DNA of 64,000 nt, from contig CALEDR010000017.1 of assembly GCA_937949545.1 (NCBI GenBank), positions 55,348 through 119,347 of the forward strand, written 5' to 3'. Positions 44,786 through 52,396 of this stretch are shown here, in pieces (the first letter of the stretch is position 1; every line of letters begins with the position of its first letter). Under the pieces are notes generated by a model. The model had not been told where the DNA came from, ran no database searches, and saw only the letters and a list, made by a program, of their open reading frames with translations. This DNA comes from an uncultured Phycisphaerae bacterium (GTDB lineage Bacteria; Planctomycetota; Phycisphaerae; Sedimentisphaerales; Anaerohalosphaeraceae). The position numbers and the translations under genes were made by a program.

Positions 44786-44952
44786 ATTGTGTCTAAAAGA
44801 GACATTTGTTCTCGAAACATACTACATCTGCGCTATGATTTCCAGTCCGGATTTGTTTCCTAAAAACCTTTTTAATCCATAACCGCAACCCATTGTTTGG
44901 TAAACAGACCGCATATATCTTCTATGTTTTAACTTTCTTGCCTTTCTCTCCC

Positions 44953-44981
44953 TTGACAATCCTAAAGAATTCTGCCATAAT
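44953..44981 (+). promoter_or_regulatory. promoter of a short terminated RNA
   Basis: Consensus TTGACA (44953-44958), 17-base spacer, CATAAT (44976-44981); start about 44988. Confidence 0.65.
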
Positions 44982-44987
44982 AGGTGT

Positions 44988-45071
44988 ATTCAAATGCTCC
45001 TTCTGCCGCCTGCGGTTAGCCCTGCCAGGCCTCCCCGGCCTGGTCCTCCTTCTCCGCAGGCGGTTTTTTTT
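44988..45071 (+). ncRNA. putative small structured RNA ending in an intrinsic terminator
   Basis: About 84 bases. CCGCCTGCGG (45006-45015) pairs perfectly with CCGCAGGCGG (45054-45063); inside it CCAGGCC (45025-45031) pairs with GGCCTGG (45037-45043). Eight T residues follow directly (45064-45071). With the promoter just upstream this is a complete short transcription unit. It may be a regulatory RNA or an attenuator for the DUF1638 operon. It does not match the manganese (yybP-ykoY) riboswitch, although mntP lies downstream. Confidence 0.5.
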
Positions 45072-45110
45072 CTGCCCTCAATTAGTCCTTTTCAAAACCC
45101 CATTTTCTTT

Positions 45111-45116
45111 TACAAT
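45111..45116 (+). promoter_or_regulatory. -10 box of DUF1638, close to the start codon
   Basis: TACAAT ends 10 bases before the ATG; a TTTTCA at 45089-45094 could be the -35 with a 16-base spacer. Start would fall about 3-4 bases before the ATG, and no Shine-Dalgarno sequence precedes it. Confidence 0.4.
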
Positions 45117-45126
45117 AACTCGTCTT

Positions 45127-45840
45127 ATGGTCCATTATTATGCGATCGCCTGTAAAGCCCTGAAACCCGAAATCGAGTTTTGCCTGGCCAAACAGCCGCC
45201 GAAAAACTCGCTGACGGTCGACTGGATGCAGCAGGGACTCCACAATACCCCGGAGGAGCTGCGGACCCAACTCCAGAAAAAACTGGATGCTGTTCCCGAG
45301 GCGGATGCCGTCCTGCTCGCCTACGGCTTGTGCGGCGGGGCTCTTCGCGGCCTTTCCTGCCGTCAGCCCTTGGTTATCCCTCGTGCCCACGACTGCATCA
45401 GTCTGCTCTTCGGCTCTCGAGAGGCACACGAACAGTATGCCCGACAATTCCCCGGCTCCTACTTTTTCAGTGCCGGCTGGCTCCGGGAGGCCCCTGTCCC
45501 CTCCGCCCAGAACGACCGCCGGCTGATGGAAGAATACACCGCTCTGTACGGACCGGACAACGCCGACTACCTCCTCCAAACCGAAACGGCCTGGCGGAAA
45601 AAATACAAACAAGCTGTCTATATCAGCTGGAATCTGCCGGACAGTACCAAAGACCGCCAAGTTGTTCAGGATTGCTGCGCCTATCTCGGATGGAACTACA
45701 CCGAAATTACCGGCAGCTCCGACTGGCTCTGTCGGCTCCTGAACGGGCCGTGGAATCCCGAGGACTTTCTCGTCCTGAACCCCAACCAGCCGGTCCCGGA
45801 GGACCTCTCCGGCCTTTGTCTGAGGGAACTGCAGCCATGA
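45127..45840 (+). CDS. DUF1638 domain protein
   Basis: A 237-residue protein of DUF1638, function unknown; the family is common in anaerobes. It starts HYYAIACKALKPEIEF and contains LLAYGLCGGALRGLSC, VIPRAHDCISLLFGS and a SAGWLREAP block, all conserved in the family, with cysteine and histidine residues that could bind metal or a corrinoid-like cofactor. The start at 45127 is chosen because it lies at the family N-terminus and 10 bases after a TACAAT box; no ribosome site is seen. It overlaps the next gene by 4 bases. Confidence 0.8.
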   Translation: MVHYYAIACKALKPEIEFCLAKQPPKNSLTVDWMQQGLHNTPEELRTQLQKKLDAVPEADAVLLAYGLCGGALRGLSCRQPLVIPRAHDCISLLFGSREAHEQYARQFPGSYFFSAGWLREAPVPSAQNDRRLMEEYTALYGPDNADYLLQTETAWRKKYKQAVYISWNLPDSTKDRQVVQDCCAYLGWNYTEITGSSDWLCRLLNGPWNPEDFLVLNPNQPVPEDLSGLCLRELQP

Positions 45841-46826
45841 CGTTCCGCTACTTTCTCGTCTGCACCATTCCGGCCCTTCTTTTCGTTTCCGCCGTTGTCA
45901 GCATCTTCGGCCTGGAGATCCTCCTGCTGTTTTGCCGACTGATCCGTCTGCATCCGCCTCGATTTCTCACCCGCCGACGAATTATTCTCCTCCATACGCT
46001 CTCCCTGCTCGGCCTCCTGTGCATTCTGTGGGGAATTTTTGTCGAACCTTACCGGCTCCAAACGACCTTCATCACCATCTCGACACCGAAACTGCACGGG
46101 GCATCCATCCGAATCGTCCAGATCTCCGACCTTCACTGCGACCGCAAACCACGGCTGGAGCCCCACCTTCCGGAGGCAATCAATCGGCTCAACCCCGATG
46201 TGGCGGTCTTTACCGGCGATGCCCTCAATGACATCCGGGCCCTGCCGCTGCTGCGTCAGACTCTCTCAGCTGTCTCCGCCCCCCTGGGCAAATTCGCCGT
46301 TCGAGGAAATGTGGACAACCGGCTCTTTCCGGGAATCCCGTTGTTTGAAAACACCGGTTTTGTCGAACTGTCGATGGATGCGCTGATTCTCGAAAAAGAC
46401 GGCCAATCCTTCGGTCTGTGCGGAATCGACCACGCCGAGGGCCACCGAAGCTTCCAAGCCCTCCAGCAGCTCCGGCCCGACTTATTCAATATTCTGCTTT
46501 TCCACAATACCGACCTGGCGGACTGTCTGGAAAAGACGCCGGTCGATTTGTACCTGTGCGGCCATACCCACGGCGGGCAAATCGCTCTGCCGCTCTGGGG
46601 GGCCCTCGTAACCCAGTCCGTGCACAGGAAAACCTACGAAGCCGGTCTGTACCGCAAAGGCCGTTGCTCTATCTACGTAAATCGCGGGATTGGAATGACC
46701 GGCGGGTGGGCGCCGCGCATCCGTTTTTTAGCAGCGCCGGAAATCACCGTCTTTGACATTGTCCCTGAGGATTCAAATCCGAAGACAAAAACATCCGAAT
46801 CCATTCAAAGGAAGTCTGTCCCGTGA
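45837..46826 (+). CDS. membrane-anchored metallophosphoesterase
   Basis: A 329-residue calcineurin-like phosphoesterase with two hydrophobic N-terminal helices (about 5-30 and 45-68). The metal-binding motifs are QISDLHCD, FTGDALND, RGNVDN and CGHTHGGQ. The usual GNHD is GNVD here, a change at a catalytic position also seen in some subfamilies. Similar enzymes act on lipid A precursors or membrane phosphoesters. It is coupled to DUF1638 (ATGA) and to mntP (GTGA). Substrate unknown. Confidence 0.87.
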   Translation: MTFRYFLVCTIPALLFVSAVVSIFGLEILLLFCRLIRLHPPRFLTRRRIILLHTLSLLGLLCILWGIFVEPYRLQTTFITISTPKLHGASIRIVQISDLHCDRKPRLEPHLPEAINRLNPDVAVFTGDALNDIRALPLLRQTLSAVSAPLGKFAVRGNVDNRLFPGIPLFENTGFVELSMDALILEKDGQSFGLCGIDHAEGHRSFQALQQLRPDLFNILLFHNTDLADCLEKTPVDLYLCGHTHGGQIALPLWGALVTQSVHRKTYEAGLYRKGRCSIYVNRGIGMTGGWAPRIRFLAAPEITVFDIVPEDSNPKTKTSESIQRKSVP

Positions 46827-47398
46827 ACTGCTGTGAATTTTTCACCATCGCCGCTATCGCCGTCGCCCTCGCGATGGATGCCTTTGCCGTCTCCATCGTC
46901 AGCGGTTCGGTCTTTCGCCATCTTCATATCCGTCACGGCATCCGGATGGCTCTTTTCTTCGGGGCCTTTCAGTCCTTGATGCCGCTTCTGGGCTGGGCCG
47001 CCGGACAGGGGCTTCACACGCATATCCAGCCCTTCGACCACTGGCTGGCCTTCGGCCTGCTGACCGTCATCGGCGGCAAAATGGTCTTTGAATCTCTAAA
47101 AATTGAAAAGGTCGAAAAGGCCCCGTCCGACCCGTCCAATCTCATCGTCCTGCTGGCCCTGAGCATTGCCACCAGCATCGATGCCCTCGCCGTAGGGCTG
47201 ACGCTCTCGCTGGTGACCGAACACATCTTTTCCGCCGTCCTGCTGATTGGTGTGATTACGTTTGTCATCGCCCTGATGGGCTGGGAAATCGGCAAACGCG
47301 TCGGACGCTTCTTCGAAACGCAAATCGAGCTGGCCGGCGGTCTGATTCTTGTCGGCATCGGCCTCAAAATCCTCCTCGAACACCTTCTGTCCTCGTAA
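46823..47398 (+). CDS. mntP: manganese efflux pump MntP
   Basis: A 191-residue, six-helix membrane exporter of manganese. The MntP duplication is visible: the first half starts AIAVALAMDAFAVSI and the second ALSIATSIDALAVGL, each with the conserved aspartate. The start is GTG at 46823, overlapping the previous stop. No manganese riboswitch precedes it. Last gene of its operon. Confidence 0.93.
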   Translation: MNCCEFFTIAAIAVALAMDAFAVSIVSGSVFRHLHIRHGIRMALFFGAFQSLMPLLGWAAGQGLHTHIQPFDHWLAFGLLTVIGGKMVFESLKIEKVEKAPSDPSNLIVLLALSIATSIDALAVGLTLSLVTEHIFSAVLLIGVITFVIALMGWEIGKRVGRFFETQIELAGGLILVGIGLKILLEHLLSS

Positions 47399-47439
47399 GC
47401 CTGCCGAAAATTACGCTTTATTGCCGTTTTTCGACCGCG

Positions 47440-47445
47440 TATAAT
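47440..47445 (+). promoter_or_regulatory. -10 box of the thiamine-phosphate synthase gene, close to the start codon
   Basis: TATAAT ends 10 bases before the ATG at 47456, with TTTATT (47417-47422) 17 bases upstream. No Shine-Dalgarno sequence; the message would be nearly leaderless. Confidence 0.45.
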
Positions 47446-47455
47446 CATAATTCCT

Positions 47456-48520
47456 ATGGAGCGACGAATCTATCGAATCATCGATGCCGATTTCAATCGC
47501 GCGCGGGAGGCCCTCCGCACGATGGAGGAGTTCTGCCGGTTTGTGCTGGACGATACGCCCCTGTCCGCCCGGGCCAAACAGATGCGCCATCACCTCTGCG
47601 CACAAATCGCCCGGCTGGATGCCGAAAAACTGCTCGCCCAGCGTGACAGTCAGGGTGATGTCGGCCGAACCCTGCAAATCGAATCGCCGCAGCGGCGCCG
47701 TATGTTTACCGACGTCTTTCTGGCCGCCGCCAAACGCGCCTCGGAAGCCCTGCGGGTCTTGTCCGAAACGGCGCAGCTTGCCTGCCCGGATATCGCCGGC
47801 CCGCTTGAACAAATTCGCTTTGACGTCTATACGCTTGAAAAAGACGTCCTCTCCCGGCTGCCTGCCGTTCGATTCCGCGACGTGCGGCTGTATGTGCTCA
47901 TCCCCGCCGGCAAAGACCTGCCTGACAGCCGCACACTCGAATTGGCCCATCTGTGCATTCAGGGCGGAGCCGACGCCCTTCAGCTTCGCGCCGAAGACAT
48001 TCCCGATGCCCGGCTTTTTCGTCTGGCCGAGCAATTTACCGCTCTCTGCCGCTCGCACGGCTGCATCAGCATCATCAATGACCGTGCGGACATCGCCGCC
48101 GCCGCGGAGGCCGACGGCGTCCATCTGGGCATCGAGGACCTGCCGGCACCCCAGGCCCGCAAGCTCTTTCTCAAACCCGCTCTCATCGGTCTGACCGCCC
48201 ACAGCACAGAAGAAGTCCGTCGGGCTGTTGAATCCGGTGCTGACTATGTCGGCGTCGGCCCCTGCTTTCCCAGCCCCACCAAACCCCAGCTGACCCCCGC
48301 CGGGCCGGACTATATCCGCCGGGCCCTGGCCATCCTGAAGGACATCTCCGTCGCCCACGTCGCCATCGGCGGCATCACACTCGACAATCTGCCCGGCCTG
48401 CTGCGAATCGGCGTCTGCGCCGTCGCCCTCTCGTCCGCCGTCTGCGCCGCACCCGACCCGCTCGCCGCCTGCCGACAATTCAAAGCCCTCCTGAAGGAAG
48501 CCGAGACGGAAACCTCTTAA
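47456..48520 (+). CDS. thiE: thiamine-phosphate synthase ThiE with N-terminal ThiD2-like domain
   Basis: A 354-residue two-domain thiamine enzyme. The N-terminal part (about 1-135; RIIDADFNRAREALRTMEEF) matches the ThiD2-type domain proposed to be a monofunctional HMP-phosphate kinase. The C-terminal TIM barrel (about 142-350) is ThiE: LQLRAEDIPDARLF, IINDRADIAAAAEADGVHLG, and the pyrophosphate-binding VGVGPCFPSPTKP and IGGI loops. It joins HMP-PP and thiazole phosphate. No TPP riboswitch lies upstream (57-base gap after mntP). Confidence 0.87.
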   Translation: MERRIYRIIDADFNRAREALRTMEEFCRFVLDDTPLSARAKQMRHHLCAQIARLDAEKLLAQRDSQGDVGRTLQIESPQRRRMFTDVFLAAAKRASEALRVLSETAQLACPDIAGPLEQIRFDVYTLEKDVLSRLPAVRFRDVRLYVLIPAGKDLPDSRTLELAHLCIQGGADALQLRAEDIPDARLFRLAEQFTALCRSHGCISIINDRADIAAAAEADGVHLGIEDLPAPQARKLFLKPALIGLTAHSTEEVRRAVESGADYVGVGPCFPSPTKPQLTPAGPDYIRRALAILKDISVAHVAIGGITLDNLPGLLRIGVCAVALSSAVCAAPDPLAACRQFKALLKEAETETS

Positions 48521-48619
48521 TTTTTCCCAGCGGCTGTGTTTAGCTTCCGCCAACCGGATTCCCGCAGCCGGAAAAAACTGAAATTCGAAAACCAAACAGC
48601 CGCATGAAAGCATAGGCAA

Positions 48620-49151
48620 CTTGATCTTGCGCCCGCTCCAGCGGGCGCCATAGAACAGCCCCGCCCAGTACGGCTCCGGAAGATCTGTCGGCCCCAAATC
48701 GTGCGTCGTATGCCAGGTCAGAATATACTGAGCAGACGGCTCATCATAAAAGAGCTTCGGCGCCCCGACCCGCATCAGGGCTTTGGGATAATCCGGAATG
48801 CTTCTTATGGTTCGGCTCATATTGACTGTATTTGCTCCACTGAAGTAAATCCTCCGAGACCCCAAAATGGATAACCAGGTCCTCATCTCGCCGGTTGCCG
48901 ACCAGATAATACCGCCCGTCGTGCCCTCGGCAGATATCCGGATGCCCGCGGTAGTCCTCAAAGACTCGCCTGCCGCCGTTTAAGAGCGTCCAGTGCAGCC
49001 CATCCAGACTCACACTCCAATACAGCCGGCCGTAATCACCTTCCATCATGTGCGCAAACAGGTAGGCCTCATAGACCGACTTTCGGCCCGGCTTGACCTG
49101 TCCAGGCGGATCCGGCATCTGAGCAGCCGCCGCAATCCAAACCGTTCTCAT
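48620..49151 (-). pseudogene. GH43-like glycoside hydrolase remnant, frameshifted and truncated
   Basis: Starts with an ATG at 49151 behind a good GGAGGA site and reads MRTVWIAAAAQMPDPPG, then WSVSLDGLHW, RGHPDICRGHDGRYYLVG and SEDLLQW, typical of GH43-type five-blade propellers. Around 48800-48810 the homology jumps to another frame, which continues DYPKALMRVGAPKLFYDEPS and AQYILTWHTTHDLGPTDLPE, then stops about 48620 with no further match. Full-length relatives have about 330 residues; only about 175 are left. A sequencing error could explain the shift but not the missing C-terminus. Confidence 0.7.
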
Positions 49152-49169
49152 CGGACATCCTCCGGATTC

Positions 49170-49440
49170 TCAATTTTCTTTGTACAGAACCTGATGCAGC
49201 GTCCGTAATGCCCCCACAGGCATTTTAATGACCTCTCGGTCATGCGTCATCAAGCCGTTGACCTCCTCTTCCGCATCTATAGTTTGGGGATAGACGGCCG
49301 CGGAGATCCCCTGCTTTTTCACCTCGGCAATCTTACGCCTTCAGCCAGTCACTGATGCGGCAGGTGTCATAGCGGCCCCAGCCCTCATAGTCCTTCGATT
49401 CCTCCTCCTCGTTATCCCAGAAGAAGCCGAACATAAGATC
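49170..49440 (-). pseudogene. GH2-like glycoside hydrolase C-terminal remnant
   Basis: Minus-strand translation gives IAEVKKQGISAAVYPQTIDA and EEEVNGLMTHDREVIKMP (49340 to 49170), the C-terminal end of the GH2 catalytic domain (usual form GLSAAVYTQxTDVExEVNGLLTYDR). Just upstream, in a frame shifted by one base, FGFFWDNEEEESKDYEGWGR and ISDWLKA precede it. No N-terminal part is seen. It lies directly in front of the GH43 remnant on the same strand, so both probably belonged to one lost operon. Confidence 0.6.
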
Positions 49441-49689
49441 ACCCCTTCCATGCAATCGAATCTTCGTCTAAAAGTTCTAAAAATCTCAGTAGGAAAATTT
49501 AAACCAAAGCCCCTTCTTTTCCATTCATCCTGCCCTTTTGTCTCGCATACGTTTCCCCCCAATCCCGCCTACCCGTCCGCCTCCAACCCCTTTTGACTGC
49601 TCACCGGCGCCACTTAACTGATACATCCCGTTCAGCCCTGAGCGCAAGCCCGGGGAACCAAAAGGTTGCCCCCTCTCCTTCACTGCTCA

Positions 49690-49741
49690 CTGACGACTGA
49701 TAACCGATAACTGATAATTGACAACTGACCGCTGACAACCG
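49690..49741. repeat. degenerate tandem repeat of CTGATAAC-like units
   Basis: About 52 bases made of CTGACGACTGATAACC, GATAACTGATAATTG, ACAACTGACC and GCTGACAACC, i.e. roughly 7-10 base units sharing CTGAyaAC. Intergenic, no coding function seen. Confidence 0.55.
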
Positions 49742-49871
49742 GTCTTTTGCTCCCGGTCCTGCCGATCGGTCTTCGAATTTTGGATTTCGTGCTTTGGCTT
49801 TTCCCTTCCTTTGGCAGCTGGAGTCTGGCCGCTCCTGCAGCCCCCTCAGTTTCTCAAATGGAAAAGTCCTC

Positions 49872-49900
49872 TTGACTATTCCCGAATCGCCAAATAAAAC
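49872..49900 (+). promoter_or_regulatory. promoter of the small lipoprotein
   Basis: TTGACT (49872-49877), 17-base spacer, TAAAAC (49895-49900); start about 49907, 37 bases before the ATG. Confidence 0.55.
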
Positions 49901-49943
49901 GAAAAGGAATACAGGAAAAAACCAGCGAAAAGGAGAGAAAATT

Positions 49944-50315
49944 ATGAGAAAACAAAATTTCGTGTGGCTCACATTAGGAATCTTGTTAACGGCAGGCGGG
50001 TGCTCAATACAATACTGGCCGACTGCAAAAGCAAAACAAATGGGAATCCCGAGCTGTGCCAAGGCGGTCGGCGGCGGTCTGAAAATCTCCTATGAAGCGC
50101 CGGAAGACGGCGTCTGCTATCTGGCAGACCTCACTCCGACCAAGATTCATCGGCTTCTCGTAACGGAAGAAATCGAAGCAGACAGTATATTTGAATTTGA
50201 TGTGTCCGATGCTCACTCGGAAACATTGGAAACACTCGGAATTGAACCCTACTCAAAACTTGTTCTGTATTTTGCCCCGAAAGCGTGTCTGACCGGTCGG
50301 AATGAACAGCCGTAA
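49944..50315 (+). CDS. small lipoprotein of unknown function
   Basis: A 123-residue predicted lipoprotein: MRKQNFVWLTLGILLTAGGC with a lipobox ending at C20. The mature part is mostly beta-like, with CAKAVGGGLKISYEAPEDG and several acidic residues. I recognise no domain. The start at 49944 follows AAAAGGAGAG and gives a normal signal; the frame opens earlier at 49794 without one. Own promoter; convergent with folP. Confidence 0.75.
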   Translation: MRKQNFVWLTLGILLTAGGCSIQYWPTAKAKQMGIPSCAKAVGGGLKISYEAPEDGVCYLADLTPTKIHRLLVTEEIEADSIFEFDVSDAHSETLETLGIEPYSKLVLYFAPKACLTGRNEQP

Positions 50316-50362
50316 AAGAGCCGCCGCTGCTGCAGACAAGGCCAAACAAGACCGCCGGAGCA

Positions 50363-51223
50363 TTAGATAGAGGATTCTGCGGCGGCAACCGCCTGGGCGA
50401 CCTTGATGACGTCGGACATCGGCCCGACATCATGAACGCGGAGAATAGAGGCCCCTTTGGCTGCCGCGAGGGCGACGGCAGCGGCGGTCCCGAACAGCCG
50501 CTCCTTGGGGCTCTCCCGGCCGGTGAGCTGACCGATAAACCGTTTGCGGCTGACGCCGACCAGCACCCGATACCCCAGGCCGACAAACTCCTCCAGATGC
50601 CCCAGCAGAAGAAGATTGTGTTCCGTCGTCTTGCCGAAGCCGATGCCCGGGTCAATGAAAATCCGTTCGCGGCAGATGCCGACGGATTGGGCATAGGCCG
50701 CCCGGCTCAGCAGGTACTCTTTCACCTCCGCAACCACATCGTCGTACTGCGGCTTCTGCTGCATCGTTTCCGGGGTGCCCTGCATATGCATCAGGACAAC
50801 CGGCAGCTGTCTGTCAGCAGCCAGGCGGGCCATTTGCTCGTCTGCCAGAGCGGTAATGTCATTGAGAATAGAAGCCCCCGCCCGGACAGCCGCCTGAGCA
50901 ACGTCAGGGTCTCTGGTGTCAATGCTGATGGGAATGCTCACCTGGCGGGCCAGTGCCTCAATGACGGGGACAGCCCGGCGGATCTGCTCGTCGGCAGGAA
51001 CAGGCCGCGAGCCCGGCCGTGTGGATTCCGCCCCGACATCAAGGACGGCCGCCCCCTGCTGCGCCATTTGAACTCCGGCGGCGACGGCTTTATCTGTTTC
51101 GAAAAAGTCCCCGCCGTCACTGAAGGAATCCGGCGTGACGTTCAGGATGCCCATTATCAGCGGGCCGGTGGAGAAATTCAACCGACCGGCGGGCCAGACG
51201 ATTACCTGCGGAAGAGATTCCAT
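50363..51223 (-). CDS. folP: dihydropteroate synthase FolP
   Basis: Joins 4-aminobenzoate to dihydropterin pyrophosphate in folate synthesis. A 286-residue TIM barrel with IMGILNVTPDSFSDGGDF, VLDVGAESTRPGS, ISIDTRDPDVA, LMHMQGTPETM and IDPGIGFGKTTEHN, all family signatures, and the terminal RVHDV. The start overlaps the 3' end of pdxB by 22 bases, showing tight packing. Last gene of the mgtE-pdxB-folP set. Confidence 0.95.
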   Translation of the reverse strand: MESLPQVIVWPAGRLNFSTGPLIMGILNVTPDSFSDGGDFFETDKAVAAGVQMAQQGAAVLDVGAESTRPGSRPVPADEQIRRAVPVIEALARQVSIPISIDTRDPDVAQAAVRAGASILNDITALADEQMARLAADRQLPVVLMHMQGTPETMQQKPQYDDVVAEVKEYLLSRAAYAQSVGICRERIFIDPGIGFGKTTEHNLLLLGHLEEFVGLGYRVLVGVSRKRFIGQLTGRESPKERLFGTAAAVALAAAKGASILRVHDVGPMSDVIKVAQAVAAAESSI

Positions 51224-52389
51224 CGTGACTTTTCCATCTCCACCCGAAACCCAATGCCCGCCAGCTTGGCGGCTAGTGAATCGGCCCCACGGGGCAGTTT
51301 GACAACCGTGTTTTGAAACTCTCTTCGGACGGGATAGTCCTTGCGAAGACGGTCGAAGAAGGCTCCCTGCTGTTCGGCCGGCACCTGCAGGATTTCCCGC
51401 ATGTTGAAATCGTCACGCCCGATAGGATATACCTGCTGGACAATTTCATGCAGGAGGACCTCCTCAGACGACGACTGAATCTGCTCCGGGGTGATTTCGA
51501 TTTGCGGCACAGCCGGCGGCGGCAGAAAATCCTTTTCCGTATGCTGCGGCTCCACGTTCAGGAATTTGCAGGCAGCGCGGTAAATCATCAAAAGACCATT
51601 CACCTTGCCGTCGAAGGAGTAGCCGGCGATATGGGGAGTCGAAATGTCCACGCGTCGGACCAGCCAGGGGTCAGGCGTCGGTTCGTTCTCCCAGACGTCG
51701 AGAATGACCGCCGAGGTTTTGCCGGATTCGATTGCTTTTTTGAGGGCAGCGGTTTCCATCACGGCCCCGCGGGCGGTATTGATAAAGACGGCGTCTTTCT
51801 TGAGGGCAGAAAAAAAGATTTCGTCGGCCAGATGAAAGGTGGCATCGGGACCGTCTTCCGTCAGCGGGGTATGCAGTGTGAGGATATCACAGGCCAGGGC
51901 TTCTTCCAGAGGCCGGTATTTGCTGTCGCCGGTAACGCGGGCCAGCGGCGGGTCGTTCAGAACGGTTTTCATTCCGAGGGCCCGGCATCTGGCATCCACC
52001 CGAGATCCGACATTGCCCACCCCAACAATGCCGATGCTTTTTCCTTCGAGCATAAACCGACAGCGTTTGGCAACCAGAAGCAGGGCAGCGACAACATACT
52101 CGGCAACACTGTCGGCGTTGGAGCCGGGAGCGGAAGCGAAGGTGATTTTGGCCCGCTCGAGGTAGTCAGTATCCACATGGTCAGTGCCGATGGTAGCGGT
52201 GGCGACAAATCGAACACGGCTGCCGGACAGAAGGGCTTCGTTGACGGGGGTAATGCTCCGCACCAGCAGCAGGTCGGCATCGCGAACCACTTCAGGCGTA
52301 ATCTGCCTGCCGGAGCAGACATAAACATCTCCGAGGGAAGAGAAGCATTCCTTAACAAACGGAATATTCTGGTCTGCAACTATCTTCAC
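51202..52389 (-). CDS. pdxB: erythronate-4-phosphate dehydrogenase PdxB
   Basis: D-2-hydroxyacid dehydrogenase of vitamin B6 synthesis. The 395 residues start MKIVADQNIPFVKECFSSLG; the NAD motif is GIVGVGNVGSRVDAR; catalytic Arg in NTARG, Glu in DVWENEP and His in STPHIAGYS follow. The C-terminal dimerisation region typical of PdxB (DUF3410-like) extends to the end (DDFNMREILQ). It starts 7 bases after the MgtE-type stop. This implies the deoxyxylulose 5-phosphate-dependent PLP route. Confidence 0.92.
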   Translation of the reverse strand: MKIVADQNIPFVKECFSSLGDVYVCSGRQITPEVVRDADLLLVRSITPVNEALLSGSRVRFVATATIGTDHVDTDYLERAKITFASAPGSNADSVAEYVVAALLLVAKRCRFMLEGKSIGIVGVGNVGSRVDARCRALGMKTVLNDPPLARVTGDSKYRPLEEALACDILTLHTPLTEDGPDATFHLADEIFFSALKKDAVFINTARGAVMETAALKKAIESGKTSAVILDVWENEPTPDPWLVRRVDISTPHIAGYSFDGKVNGLLMIYRAACKFLNVEPQHTEKDFLPPPAVPQIEITPEQIQSSSEEVLLHEIVQQVYPIGRDDFNMREILQVPAEQQGAFFDRLRKDYPVRREFQNTVVKLPRGADSLAAKLAGIGFRVEMEKSRWNLFRR

Positions 52390-52396
52390 GGAAACC

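Larger units (their letters stand above)
44786..45126. other. 341-base intergenic region between divergent genes
   Basis: Contains the leader of the carbamoyltransferase gene (no clear promoter recognised), a strong plus-strand promoter at 44953-44981 followed by a structured stretch and terminator (44988-45071), and the possible near-leaderless promoter of the DUF1638 gene. Confidence 0.6.
49441..49943. other. gene-poor stretch with degenerate short repeats
   Basis: No supported gene until the lipoprotein at 49944. It includes a run of TGATAAC/TGACAAC-like units at about 49690-49741 and a TCTTCGAATTTTGGATTTCG stretch. The lipoprotein promoter lies at 49872-49900. This looks like decayed sequence continuing the GH43/GH2 remnants. 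Confidence 0.6.

Noticed and set aside
45180..46826. A 548-codon open frame over DUF1638 and the phosphoesterase
   Set aside because: Only its last 329 codons (from 45837) are the metallophosphoesterase; the earlier part is the shifted frame of DUF1638.
46600..46830. Manganese riboswitch (yybP-ykoY) ahead of mntP
   Set aside because: mntP overlaps the preceding gene and no conserved riboswitch core is seen there or upstream of the operon.
47399..47455. TPP riboswitch ahead of thiE
   Set aside because: The gap is only 57 bases and lacks the THI-box sequences.
47411..48961. A 516-codon minus-strand open frame
   Set aside because: Mostly antisense to thiE. Only its first 100 or so codons have similarity, as the shifted part of the GH43 remnant.
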